Source of the DNA: Thermoleophilia bacterium SCSIO 60948
GTDB lineage: Bacteria; Actinomycetota; Thermoleophilia; Solirubrobacterales; 70-9
Direction of reading: 5' to 3'
Length of the DNA stretch: 64,000 nucleotides
NCBI GenBank assembly: GCA_021496505.1
Contig: CP053031.1
Coordinates: forward strand, 62,001-126,000
Shown here: one piece after another, positions 33,738 through 44,662 of the stretch
Numbering within the stretch: the first letter of the stretch is position 1
Layout: each line of letters starts with the position of its first letter
The notes under the pieces: model-generated
What the model was told of the DNA's origin: nothing
The model's database searches: none
Seen by the model: only the letters and a program-made list of their open reading frames with translations
Program-made: the position numbers and the translations under genes

Positions 33738-35254
33738 GCTCGGCCTCCTTCGCCCCGTCGTCTGACCTCTTCCTCGTGGTCGAGCGGGATCTCGATCTCG
33801 AACCGCGCTCCGCCCTCCTCGGCCTCGCCGACGGACACCGACCCCCCGTGTGCCTCTGCGATCGCGCGGACGATCGCCAGGCCCATGCCGCTTCCCTCGT
33901 AGGTCTGGCGCCCCTTCGCCCCGCGTGCGAAGCGCTCGAAGATCCGCTCGCGCTCCGAGGCGGGGACCCCCGGCCCGGAGTCCGCGATCCAGATCCGCGC
34001 CGCCCCCGACTCGGCGGCCGAGCCGATCACGATCCGGTCACCAGGCTCGGTCTGGCGCACGGCGTTGGAGATCAGGCTCATCGCCGCCTGCGTCAGGCGC
34101 TGTGGGTCGCCGACCAGCGACGCCCGGCTGCGCGAATCGAGTCGCCAGTCGCGATCGGCGGTGGCCTTCGCCTTGGCGTGGATCTCTTCGGCGAGCGTGT
34201 CGAGCGCGACCGTCTGGAGTCGCAGGAAGTCGGGGTTCTCGCTTCGCGCGAGCAGCAGCAGGTCCTCGACGAAGCGGTTCATCCGGTCGAGCTCACCGGT
34301 CACGAGCGCCATCGACTCCCGCCGCTCGTCCTCGGTCGCCGTCCCTTCGCCGAGCAGCTCGAGGTGGCCGCTGACGACCGCGATCGGCGTCCGCAGCTCG
34401 TGCGAGACGTCGCGGGTGAACTCACGCTGCGAGCTGAACGCCGATTCGAGCCGGTCCATCATCCGGTTGAACGTCCGCGCCAGCTCGGCGATCTCGTCGG
34501 ATCCGCGGGCGTCGATCCGGTGGCGCAGATCCGACCCGGACGCGCTCCGGGCCGCCGCCGAGAGGTCGCGTAGCGGCGCGAGCACACGGCTCGAGATCGC
34601 GAACGCCAGCGCCGTTCCGATCAAAAGGATGCCGGCGGCGACGACCGCGAGGACGCCGACCGCCTCGGAGACCTCTTCCTGTTGGGGCCCGATGAACCCC
34701 GCGACGACGAACGTCCCGAGCGCTCCGTCGCGGCCACGCACGGGCGTCGCGACGTAGCGAACGACTCCCTGGTCGGAATCGAACTCGCCCTCCTCGGGCG
34801 CGTCGAGCCTGCGCCAGGCGTCGATCCGGTCGACGAACGGAGCTCCGACGCCTTCCTGGGGGCGCCCGCCTGGAGTCTGCGCGGTGACCCCGCCGCGCTC
34901 GGGGATCGCGATCACGACCTCGCTGTCACCAGGGACGTTGCGGGCGAAGTAGGCGTCGGCGATCTCGCCGATCGAGCGGTAGGGCATCCCGCTTCGGGTC
35001 TCACCGGCCACCGCCTCGAACTCCGATACCTCCTGGGCGAGCTCGCCCGCGATCCGGCTGTCGAGGCGCGCGTCGAGGATCTGGCGGACCAGTGCCACCG
35101 AGACGATCAGCGCCAGGGCGAGCAGCAGGACGTAGGAGGCGAGGATGCGGGCCCGCACGTCGCCGAGCAGGCGCTGGCGAAAGCGCCGCGGCGGCGGATC
35201 GGACTCGGCCGAGTATGCGCCCTCCCGCGCCTCCGGGTCAGTCGTCTCCGTCAT
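33734..35254 (-). CDS. Membrane sensor histidine kinase
   Basis: 506 residues from ATG 35254 (ATG 35269 and 35266 are alternatives). Two membrane helices (about 30-50 and 190-210) enclose a periplasmic sensor domain of about 140 residues, then HAMP (RVLAPLRDLSAAARS), the H-box REFTRDVSHELRTPIAV, N-box LISNAVRQT, and G-boxes IADSGPGVPASERERIFERF and GSGMGLAIVRAI. It is the partner of the response regulator downstream. Its first codons overlap the end of the acid-tailed gene upstream. Confidence 0.94.
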   Translation of the reverse strand: MTETTDPEAREGAYSAESDPPPRRFRQRLLGDVRARILASYVLLLALALIVSVALVRQILDARLDSRIAGELAQEVSEFEAVAGETRSGMPYRSIGEIADAYFARNVPGDSEVVIAIPERGGVTAQTPGGRPQEGVGAPFVDRIDAWRRLDAPEEGEFDSDQGVVRYVATPVRGRDGALGTFVVAGFIGPQQEEVSEAVGVLAVVAAGILLIGTALAFAISSRVLAPLRDLSAAARSASGSDLRHRIDARGSDEIAELARTFNRMMDRLESAFSSQREFTRDVSHELRTPIAVVSGHLELLGEGTATEDERRESMALVTGELDRMNRFVEDLLLLARSENPDFLRLQTVALDTLAEEIHAKAKATADRDWRLDSRSRASLVGDPQRLTQAAMSLISNAVRQTEPGDRIVIGSAAESGAARIWIADSGPGVPASERERIFERFARGAKGRQTYEGSGMGLAIVRAIAEAHGGSVSVGEAEEGGARFEIEIPLDHEEEVRRRGEGGRA

Positions 35255-35636
35255 CGTCGTCACCATCATCGTCGCCGCTCGGCGCCGGCGTCACCGGGCT
35301 GGGCGCGGGAGCCGGAGTAGGCGCGGTGACGGTCGTCGTCTGCGTCACCGCGGGCGGCGGCTCGATCGAGGCGAGGACCCGCCTGCGGAGCTCGCGCCGC
35401 TTCTGACGGCGCTCGACGCGGGTGCTTCGCGCCTCGGCGCGTCGCTCGGCACGCCGATCACGTCGCTCGGCACGCCGGTCGGCGCGGGCGGCTGCGATCT
35501 CCTGTGGGTCCGGAGCGGCCACCTGGATCGTCCTCAGCTCCGGCTCAGACCCCTGCGCGCCGAGCAACGGGACCACGACGGCGCCGACCGCGAGCACGGC
35601 CAGCGCGGCGACCATGGCTGTTCGAAGCGGCGACAT
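35238..35636 (-). CDS. Exported or membrane-anchored protein with Arg/Glu helix and Asp tail, upstream of the kinase
   Basis: About 132 residues from ATG 35636 (GTG 35645 is an alternative). One N-terminal hydrophobic segment (MVAALAVLAVGAVVVPLLGA) acts as signal or anchor, then a charged helix with repeated DRRAERR-type motifs (about 50-90), a Pro/Thr linker and an extremely acidic end (DDDGDDDDGDD). It overlaps the kinase start by about 17 nt, so the order is this gene, kinase, regulator. The Asp tail could bind Ca2+ or other cations, and the protein might modulate the sensor; both are inference. Confidence 0.65.
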   Translation of the reverse strand: MSPLRTAMVAALAVLAVGAVVVPLLGAQGSEPELRTIQVAAPDPQEIAAARADRRAERRDRRAERRAEARSTRVERRQKRRELRRRVLASIEPPPAVTQTTTVTAPTPAPAPSPVTPAPSGDDDGDDDDGDD

Positions 35637-35776
35637 CACGAGCACCGTCGCGCGCGCCGATGAGGCTCGGATTGGGCTCGGATTAGAGATTTCTCATAAC
35701 CCGCCTCAAGGGACCGTTACGCGGCATCGCGGCGAAGCGGAGTCGATGCCTCCGGAGCGCTAATCTCGGCCCGGGG

Positions 35777-37447
35777 ATGGGAGAGCTGATCATCGGACCG
35801 CTGCTTCGCTACGTCGCCGAGACGGAGGCGACGGTGTGGGTCGAGACCGACACCCCGGGGACCGTCTCGGTCCTGGGCCGCGAGGCCAGGACGTTCACGG
35901 TCGGCGGCCACCACTACGCGCTCGTCTCTCTCGACGGCCTCGAGTGCGGTAGCCGCAACCCCTACACGGTCGAACTCGACGGCGAGCAGGTCTGGCCGCC
36001 CCCCGACTATCGGTTCCCGCAGCCCGAGATCAGGACGATCGACGCCGATCAGCAGCTCCGGGTCCTCTACGGCTCGTGCCGTGTCGCCGCCCCGCACGAG
36101 CCGCCCTACAACCTCCCGAAGGATCGTGACTCGCGCGGTCGTGAGTACGACGCGCTCTACGCCAAGGCGCTCCACATGCTCGGCGACGACTCGACCGACG
36201 AGGTCGACGACGAGCAATGGCCGCACGTGATGCTGCTGCTCGGCGATCAGATCTATGCCGACGAGGTCTCTCCCGGGACGGCCGAGGTGATCGCGAAGCG
36301 CCGCGACACCGACACCGGGCCCGGCGAGCAGGTCGCCGACTTCGAGGAGTACACGGCGCTCTACCGCGAGTCGTGGACCGACCCGGTGATCCGCTGGCTG
36401 CTCTCGACGGTGTCGAGCTCGATGATCTGGGACGACCACGACATGCACGACGACTGGAACATCTCCGAGTCGTGGGTCGAGGACATGCGAGGGCTCGACT
36501 GGTGGGAGGACCGGATCCTCGGCGGGATCGTCTCCTACTGGATCCATCAGCACATCGGCAACCTCTCGCCGGGCGAGCTCGCCGCGAACGAGCAGTGGCG
36601 GCAGGTGCAGGAGCTCGATGACGCGAGCGACTACCTACGCGAGTTCGCCGGTCGCGCCGACCACCACGAGGACGGCTCGCACTGGAGCATCTACCGCGAC
36701 GTCGGCTCGAGGCGGATCGTCCTGATCGACTCGCGTGGGGGGCGCTGCCTCGATCCGGGCGATCGCCACATGGTCGACGCCAAGCAGTGGGAATGGATCG
36801 TGGACAAGTTCTCCGGCGACTTCGATCACCTGATCGTCGGGACGTCCTGTCCGTGGTTGCTGGCGACGGGCATCCACCACGCCGAGGCCTGGAACGAGGC
36901 GCTCTGCGACGGGGCCTGGGGGTCGACGGTGGCCCGCTGGAGCGAGAAGATCCGTCGCGCCGGCGACTTCGACCACTGGGCGGGATTCCGGCGGTCCTTC
37001 GAGGACCTCGGTGAGCTGATCGCGGAGAAGGGGTCGGGGCGACTCGGGCGCGCGCCTGAGTCGATCACGGTCCTCGCGGGCGACGTCCATCACGCCTATC
37101 TGAACGAGGTCGGGTTCCGTCCGGGCTCCTCGGTGACGAGCGCGGTCCACCAGGCGGTCTGCTCGCCGTTTCGCAACCCGCTCAACCGCCGCGAGCGAGT
37201 GCTGATCCGCGCGACCCGGACGCGCCCCTTCATCAGCCTCTTCCGCGGCCTCGCCCGGCGCGCGGGGGTGCCCGATCCAGCGTTCGGATGGCGACTCGGC
37301 GAGGGTCCGTTCTTCGACAATCAGGTCGGGACGCTCTGGATCGATGACGACGGCGTCATCGCTCGCCTCGAGAAGACCGTTCCCGACCGCGCGATGCAGG
37401 GTCTGAAGCCCGAGCTCGAGCTCTCCTACGAGCGTCGCCTGGTCTGA
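35777..37447 (+). CDS. PhoD-like phosphatase / alkaline phosphatase D family
   Basis: 556 residues, no signal peptide. An N-terminal beta domain (GPLLRYVAETEATVWVETD...) precedes a metallophosphatase domain with the metal-site motifs VLYGSCRVA, LLLGDQIYADE, MIWDDHDMHDDWN, and the C-terminal TVLAGDVHHAYL. These match PhoD/calcineurin-like enzymes that hydrolyse phosphodi- or monoesters with Ca/Fe. Unlike secreted PhoD it lacks a Tat signal, so it may act in the cytoplasm. It stands alone; the next gene is a small Arg-rich protein. Confidence 0.88.
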   Translation: MGELIIGPLLRYVAETEATVWVETDTPGTVSVLGREARTFTVGGHHYALVSLDGLECGSRNPYTVELDGEQVWPPPDYRFPQPEIRTIDADQQLRVLYGSCRVAAPHEPPYNLPKDRDSRGREYDALYAKALHMLGDDSTDEVDDEQWPHVMLLLGDQIYADEVSPGTAEVIAKRRDTDTGPGEQVADFEEYTALYRESWTDPVIRWLLSTVSSSMIWDDHDMHDDWNISESWVEDMRGLDWWEDRILGGIVSYWIHQHIGNLSPGELAANEQWRQVQELDDASDYLREFAGRADHHEDGSHWSIYRDVGSRRIVLIDSRGGRCLDPGDRHMVDAKQWEWIVDKFSGDFDHLIVGTSCPWLLATGIHHAEAWNEALCDGAWGSTVARWSEKIRRAGDFDHWAGFRRSFEDLGELIAEKGSGRLGRAPESITVLAGDVHHAYLNEVGFRPGSSVTSAVHQAVCSPFRNPLNRRERVLIRATRTRPFISLFRGLARRAGVPDPAFGWRLGEGPFFDNQVGTLWIDDDGVIARLEKTVPDRAMQGLKPELELSYERRLV

Positions 37448-37478
37448 CGAAGCCGGATCCGGGGTGACCGCTTCGGCC

Positions 37479-37506
37479 GTTGGAAGCTTCTAATCGCGGT
37501 CCAATC
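37479..37506 (+). promoter_or_regulatory. Leader dyad of arginine-rich microprotein 1
   Basis: GTTGGA and TCCAAT flank AGCTTCTAATCGCGG and end 91 nt before ATG 37597. The same arrangement with closely similar sequence precedes the second microprotein at 37764-37800. Shared elements (TTGGAA, TCTNATCG, TCCAATC, later CAGGCTG and CGGGCTC) show the leaders are paralogous. Confidence 0.6.
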
Positions 37507-37596
37507 CCCGTTCAAGCCGTGGGTCCCAGGCTGCCTCTCATCAAGTCAACCGGCGTGCTCGCGGATCGGGCTCGTCAGACGCAGGAGGCAGTCGAA

Positions 37597-37737
37597 ATGG
37601 GATTCAGCGCCCTCTACCCCGCAGGCCAGTCGCTCTCGAAGCGCGGCTCGAACTCGAACTCGGGCTCGAAGTCGAAGCGCTCGCGGCGCCGGCGCCGGCG
37701 TCGTCGCAACCGGTCGCGTCGCTCGCGGAGCAACTGA
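37597..37737 (+). CDS. Arginine-rich microprotein 1 (46 aa)
   Basis: Starts MGFSALYPAGQSLSKRG, has a Ser/Asn/Lys linker and ends in a nearly pure Arg tract with RSRSN at the C-terminus. ATG 37597 has a strong GGAGG ribosome site at 37584-37588, 8 nt away. The conserved N-terminal MGFSALYPA shared with the gene at 37890, followed by a variable linker and Arg-rich tail, argues for a real duplicated gene. The tail could bind nucleic acid (ribosome, RNA or DNA). No family recognised. Confidence 0.75.
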   Translation: MGFSALYPAGQSLSKRGSNSNSGSKSKRSRRRRRRRRNRSRRSRSN

Positions 37738-37763
37738 CCCGTACCGGCCGCGGGGCGCCGAGG

Positions 37764-37800
37764 GGACGATTGGAAATCTCTCATCGGGTTCCAATCGTCC
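37764..37800 (+). promoter_or_regulatory. 12-bp perfect inverted repeat in the leader of arginine-rich microprotein 2
   Basis: GGACGATTGGAA (37764-37775) and TTCCAATCGTCC (37789-37800) are exact complements around the 13-nt ATCTCTCATCGGG. It lies 26 nt after microprotein 1 and 90 nt before ATG 37890. It may be a structured leader, an operator, or a terminator for the first gene. Because a related dyad precedes the first gene at the same distance, a regulatory leader is favoured. Downstream, CCAAGGAGTAAG occurs twice (about 37826 and 37876); the second copy is the ribosome site. Confidence 0.7.
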
Positions 37801-37889
37801 GCCAATCGGCGCCCCTCAGGCTGGCCCAAGGAGTAAGGCAAACGGCGTTCCCCCAGCCACCGGGCTCTCGCCAGACCAAGGAGTAAGAC

Positions 37890-38027
37890 ATGGGCTTCAG
37901 CGCTCTCTATCCGGCCAGCCGCAAGGCGGGCCGCAACACCAACACCGGCGACAACGACCGCAGCTCGCGCCGCCGCCGCCGCCGTCGCCGCCGCCGGAAT
38001 CGCCGCTCGCGCAGCCGGACCAACTAG
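37890..38027 (+). CDS. Arginine-rich microprotein 2 (45 aa)
   Basis: Paralogue of the gene at 37597: MGFSALYPASRKAGRNTNTG, then DNDRSS, about ten consecutive Arg, and a Ser/Arg tail ending RSRTN. ATG 37890 has AAGGAG at 37878-37883. The N-terminal nine residues are identical to the first copy. A very GC-rich 13-bp hairpin (38058-38085) follows and probably terminates the transcript. Confidence 0.75.
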   Translation: MGFSALYPASRKAGRNTNTGDNDRSSRRRRRRRRRRNRRSRSRTN

Positions 38028-38057
38028 AGCCCGGTGACGAGGACCACGAACGAGAAC

Positions 38058-38085
38058 CGCGGCCCCGCCCAGGCGGGGCCGCGGG
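38058..38085 (+). terminator. Strong GC hairpin after the microprotein genes
   Basis: CCGCGGCCCCGCC pairs with GGCGGGGCCGCGG (13 bp, 2-nt spacer). It starts 31 nt after the stop of microprotein 2 and ends 5 nt before ATG 38091 of the ABC exporter. It is probably a terminator, and it argues against GTG 38034 as the exporter start because the stem would then be coding. Confidence 0.65.
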
Positions 38086-38090
38086 CGTTC

Positions 38091-39838
38091 ATGAGGCGGT
38101 TTCTGAGCCCGGCGGAGTACGCCGACTCGCAGGTCGCCGAGACGCCCGAGGTCGGCCTCCGCGACGTGCTGCGCCGTTTCTGGCCCGACGCTCGCCCGTT
38201 CCGGCGCTGGATCCCGGTGCTGCTCGGCCTCGTCGCGCTCGGTGCGGCGATCGCGACGGCCGAGATCTGGCTGTTCAAGCTCGTCGTCGACGAGGTGCTC
38301 GTCCCCGGTGAGCTCGGTCCTCTCGCCTGGATCGCCGCCGCCTATATCGGACTGACGCTGCTCGGCGGCGCCGTCTCCTTCGCCGACGATCTGCTCTCGA
38401 CGAATCTCGCCGAGCGCTTCCTGCTCGGCCTGCGTGCCCGGGTCTTCTCGCACGTCCAGGGTCTGTCGATCGACGTCTTCGATCGTCACCGCAGCGGCGA
38501 TCTGATCTCGCGCGTGACCGGCGACGTGAACGAGATCGAGGGCCTCCTGCTCTCCGGGATAACCGACGGCCTCGCCGCGGTCCTCAAGATCATCTTCTTC
38601 TCGGCCGCCCTCCTGATCCTCGACTGGCAGCTCGCGCTGATCGCGCTCGTGGTCGGGCCCTGCTTCCTCTTTCTGGCCAAGCGCTTCTCGAAGCTGATCA
38701 AGCACGCGTCGCGCGAGAAGCGCCGCCGCGCCGGCTCGCTGTCGGCGATCGCGCAGGAGAACTTCGCCAACGCCGCTCTGATCCAGTCGGCCAACGGCCA
38801 GAAGGTCGCGCTCGAGCGCTTCCGGCGCCAGAACGAGGCGGTGATCGACGCCGAGCTCGCATCGACCCGGATCCGCGGAGTCTTCGCGCCGCTCGTCGAC
38901 ATGCTCGAGCTCCTCGCCGTCCTCGCAGTCTTCGCGCTCGGGACCCTGGCGGTCGTCAACGGCTCGCTCACCGTCGGTGGGCTGCTCGTGTTCGTCGCCT
39001 ACCTCAGCCAGTTGCTCGATCCGATCCGCGAACTCGGATCGATCTCGAACCATTGGTTCAAGGCGCTGGCGGGGGCGGAGCGCGTGATCGAACTGCTCGA
39101 CACCGAGCCGCGCGTGACCGACTCGCCCGACGCGCTGCCGCTCCGCGTCAAGCGTGGGCGGATCGAGCTCGACCGCGTCGACTTCGCCTATCCGGGCCGC
39201 GACGAGCGAGCGCTCCACGACGTGAGCCTCGTGATCGAGCCCGGCGAGACCGTTGCGCTGACCGGTCCGAGCGGCGCCGGCAAGACGACGATCGCGCGAC
39301 TCGCGCTCCGCTTCTACGATCCCGGGCGAGGAGCCGTGCGCATCGACGATCAGGACCTTCGCGGCGTGACGCTCGAGTCGCTGCGTCGCGAGGTTTCGCT
39401 GCTCCTCCAGGAGGCGCCGCTTCTGAACGCGCCGGTCGCGGAGAACATCGCGCTCGCGGTTCCCGGCGCCTCGGCGCAGGAGATCGAGCGCGTCGCTCGC
39501 ATAGCCGGCGCTCACGACTTCATCGCCGCGCTTCCCGACGGCTACGCCACCGTCCTGGGCGAGCGCGGCGGCACGCTCTCCGGCGGTCAGCGCCAGCGGG
39601 TCGCGGTCGCGCGGGCCCTGCTCGCCGACGCTCCGATCCTGATCCTCGACGAGCCCACGACGGGGCTCGATGCGGCTTCGCGCCGGGCGCTGATCGGACC
39701 GCTTCGCGAGTTGATGCGCGACCGGACGACCCTGATCGTCTCCCATGACACCGAGGTGATCGCCTCGGCCGACCGGGTGGTCGAGATCGCTCCGGGCGGT
39801 AGTCGGGGAGGACCGGAGCCGGTGCTCGCGAGGGTCGC

Positions 39839-39842
<4 letters not shown>
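38091..39842 (+). CDS. ABC exporter, fused membrane and ATPase domains
   Basis: 583 residues from ATG 38091. Six membrane helices (about 35-310) form the type IV exporter domain, followed by the nucleotide-binding domain: Walker A LTGPSGAGKTTIARLAL, Q-loop LLLQEAPLLN, signature [16 protein letters not shown], Walker B ILILDEPTTGLD, H-loop VSHDTEVI. It acts as a homodimer or with another half. Substrate unknown. Its stop overlaps the kinase GTG (GTGA at 39839-39842), so the two genes are translationally coupled. Confidence 0.92.
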
Positions 39843-42290
<2,448 letters not shown>

Positions 42291-42345
42291 CGCCGCGAGT
42301 CTATGGGTGACCCGAAGCTCGCGTCATCGCTCGGCGAATGGCCTG

Positions 42346-42996
42346 CTAGGCGGGCCCGACCTCGACCACCCGAGAACCGGTCTCGTGGCGGACGGCCCCC
42401 GCCGCGAACAGCCGCACCGCCTCGGGAAGCAGCGCGTGCTCGGTCGCGTGGATGCCCTCCTCGAGCGTCGGGCGGTCGCGGTCGGCCGGGACCGGGACCG
42501 CGCGCTGGAGGATGATCGGGCCCGAGTCGACGCCCTCGTCGACGAAGTGGACCGTCACGCCCGTGACCCGCACTCCCTCGGCGAGCGCTTGACCGATCGC
42601 GTCGAGGCCGGGGAAGGCGGGAAGCAGCGCGGGGTGGACGTTGATCAGTCGCCAGCGGAAGCGCTCGACGAAGCCCGGCGACAGCAGCTGCATGTAGCCG
42701 GCGAGGACGACGAGGCCGACGTCACGAGACTCGATCCAGTCGGCGAGCGCATCGTCGCGCCCGGCGCGGTCGACGAAGTCGGAGCGCGGGAACACCCCCG
42801 TCTCGATCCCGAGCTCCGCCGCCCGCCTGAGCGCTCGCGCACCTGGCTTGTCGCTCGCGACAGCCACCACCCGGGCACCCGAGTCCGGCTCGGCGTGCGG
42901 GCCGTCGAGGATCGCCTGCAGGTTGGTGCCGGTGCCCGAGGCGAGCACCGCGATCCGGAGCTCGTCGGGGGCGGATGCGTCGCCGCCGTCCGTCAC
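42346..42996 (-). CDS. purN: Phosphoribosylglycinamide formyltransferase
   Basis: 216 residues from GTG 42996. Formyl-THF-dependent GAR transformylase: RIAVLASGTGTNLQAIL (phosphate loop), GVFPRSDF, VVLAGYMQLLSPGFVERF, INVHPALLPAFPGLDA with the catalytic Asn/His, and VTVHFVDEGVDSGPII with the catalytic Asp. Its start overlaps the recQ stop (GTGA). Confidence 0.96.
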   Translation of the reverse strand: MTDGGDASAPDELRIAVLASGTGTNLQAILDGPHAEPDSGARVVAVASDKPGARALRRAAELGIETGVFPRSDFVDRAGRDDALADWIESRDVGLVVLAGYMQLLSPGFVERFRWRLINVHPALLPAFPGLDAIGQALAEGVRVTGVTVHFVDEGVDSGPIILQRAVPVPADRDRPTLEEGIHATEHALLPEAVRLFAAGAVRHETGSRVVEVGPA

Positions 42997-44645
42997 GCCG
43001 CGGGCGCGATCGCGAGCTTCGGGAACCGCCCGCCGGTCGAGCGGAGCGCGCCCTCGTCGATCATCGCGTCGACCTGCTCGAGCAGCTCACCCGAGCTCCA
43101 GTCGGCGAGCGAGCCGTAGGCGTCGAGCTCGTCGTAGCCGTACTTCGCGACTACCTTCGAGCGTCCGCCGCGCAGGATCTCGACGGTGCGGGTGCGGCCG
43201 ACCGACGGCTCGGCCGTCCCGACGACGGCGAGGATCAGCCCGCGCGGGTCGTCGCCCGAGACCTGCCCCGGCCGCGCCCGGCGCCCGCTCTTCGCTCGCG
43301 CCTGGACGGTCGGCTCGCCGAGATCGAGATCGAGCGGGCCGTCGCAGACGTCGCAACAGCGCCCGTCGGCGCGCGGCTCGATCCGGTCGCCGAAGTGGCG
43401 CAGCAGCCGCGCCCGCCGGCACTCCTCGCCCTCGACGAAGCCCCAGATGTCGCGGTACTCGCGCCAGCGCTCGCGCTTTGCGTCCTCGTCGGGGGTGTTG
43501 TTGATGAAGTAGACGTGCAGGCGCTTGTCGCGCTTGTCGTCGAGCAGCACGCAGCGTGACGGCAGGCCGTCGCGCCCGCCTCGTCCGGCCTCCTGGTAGT
43601 AGGCCTCGAGCGAGGAGGGGACGGCGACGTGCAGAACCGTCCGGACGTTCGACTTGTCGACCCCCATCCCGAACGCGTTCGTCGCGACGACGACCTGCGC
43701 GTCGCCGGACATGAACTCGCGCTGCGCCTCGGCGCGGGCGTCGCGCTCGAGACCGGCGTGGTAGGCGGGTACACGCGTGCCGAGCTCGCGCTCGAGCCAG
43801 GTCGCGGTCTGCTCGGTCTTCTTGCGCGTCCCCGCGTAGACGATCGCCGGCAGCGCGCCGGGCTCGCGTAGCAGCGCTGACGTGGCGCGAAACCGCGCCT
43901 CGTCGGAGCGCGCGGGGACGACGTCGTAGGAGAGGTTCGGTCGCTCGAAACCCGTGATGACCCGCTTCGGGTCGCGCAGCCCGAGGCGGGCGGCGATGTC
44001 ACGCGAGACCCGCGGCGTCGCCGTCGCGGTGGCGGCGAACACCGATTGCGCGCCGATCCGTCGCGCAACGTCGCCGAGCCGCATGTAGTCGGGCCGGAAG
44101 TCGTGTCCCCACTGCGAGACGCAGTGCGCCTCGTCGACGACGAAGAGGCCGATGTCGGCCGCGGCGAGGCGCTCGGTGAAGGCACCGATCGCGAAGCGCT
44201 CCGGCGCGACGTAGAGCAGCTTGATGTCGCCGCGAATCGCGCTCTCGAGCGTGTCGCGGTTCTGGACGCCCTGGCGCTGCGCGTTGATCATCCCGGCGCG
44301 GCCGCCGAGGCCCTCGACCTGGTCGGTCATCAACGAGACGAGCGGCGAGACCACCACGGCGAGCCGGTCGGACTCGAGCGCCGGCAGCTGGTAACAGAGC
44401 GACTTGCCGGCGCCGGTGGGCATCACGAGCAGGACGTCCTGGCCGGCCATCGCCGCGCCGACGGCATCGAGCTGGCCCGGCCGGAAGCTCGCGAAGCCGA
44501 AGTGGCGGTGGAGCGCCTGTTCTGGACCCGATCCGATCACAGCCACCGATGATCGCTCGGCGGGCGGCGGAGGAGGCGCGACCGGCGTGCCGGAAGCCGC
44601 AACGGGCGGTGAGAAGAGTGAGTCCTGGACGGGGTCGTCCGCCAT
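42993..44645 (-). CDS. recQ: ATP-dependent DNA helicase RecQ
   Basis: 550 residues from ATG 44645. Superfamily 2 helicase with FRPGQLDAV (motif 0), MPTGAGKSLCYQLP (motif I), VVDEAHCVSQWGHDFRP (motif II and RecQ aromatic loop), FAATATATPRV (III), VVATNAFGMGVDKSNVR (V) and YYQEAGRGGRDG (VI). The zinc site is EECRRARLLRHFGD...CCDVCDGP. No clear HRDC domain; a short C-terminal winged-helix-like stretch follows. A DNA-repair helicase inserted between purF and purN on the same strand and overlapping purN. Confidence 0.95.
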   Translation of the reverse strand: MADDPVQDSLFSPPVAASGTPVAPPPPPAERSSVAVIGSGPEQALHRHFGFASFRPGQLDAVGAAMAGQDVLLVMPTGAGKSLCYQLPALESDRLAVVVSPLVSLMTDQVEGLGGRAGMINAQRQGVQNRDTLESAIRGDIKLLYVAPERFAIGAFTERLAAADIGLFVVDEAHCVSQWGHDFRPDYMRLGDVARRIGAQSVFAATATATPRVSRDIAARLGLRDPKRVITGFERPNLSYDVVPARSDEARFRATSALLREPGALPAIVYAGTRKKTEQTATWLERELGTRVPAYHAGLERDARAEAQREFMSGDAQVVVATNAFGMGVDKSNVRTVLHVAVPSSLEAYYQEAGRGGRDGLPSRCVLLDDKRDKRLHVYFINNTPDEDAKRERWREYRDIWGFVEGEECRRARLLRHFGDRIEPRADGRCCDVCDGPLDLDLGEPTVQARAKSGRRARPGQVSGDDPRGLILAVVGTAEPSVGRTRTVEILRGGRSKVVAKYGYDELDAYGSLADWSSGELLEQVDAMIDEGALRSTGGRFPKLAIAPAA

Positions 44646-44662
44646 CCGCGGCCCGGTCGCCT

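Noticed and set aside
37660-38010. The Arg tracts as simple-sequence DNA rather than genes
   Set aside because: Codons in the tracts vary (CGG, CGC, CGT), both copies have ribosome sites, and the N-termini are identical, so coding is favoured.
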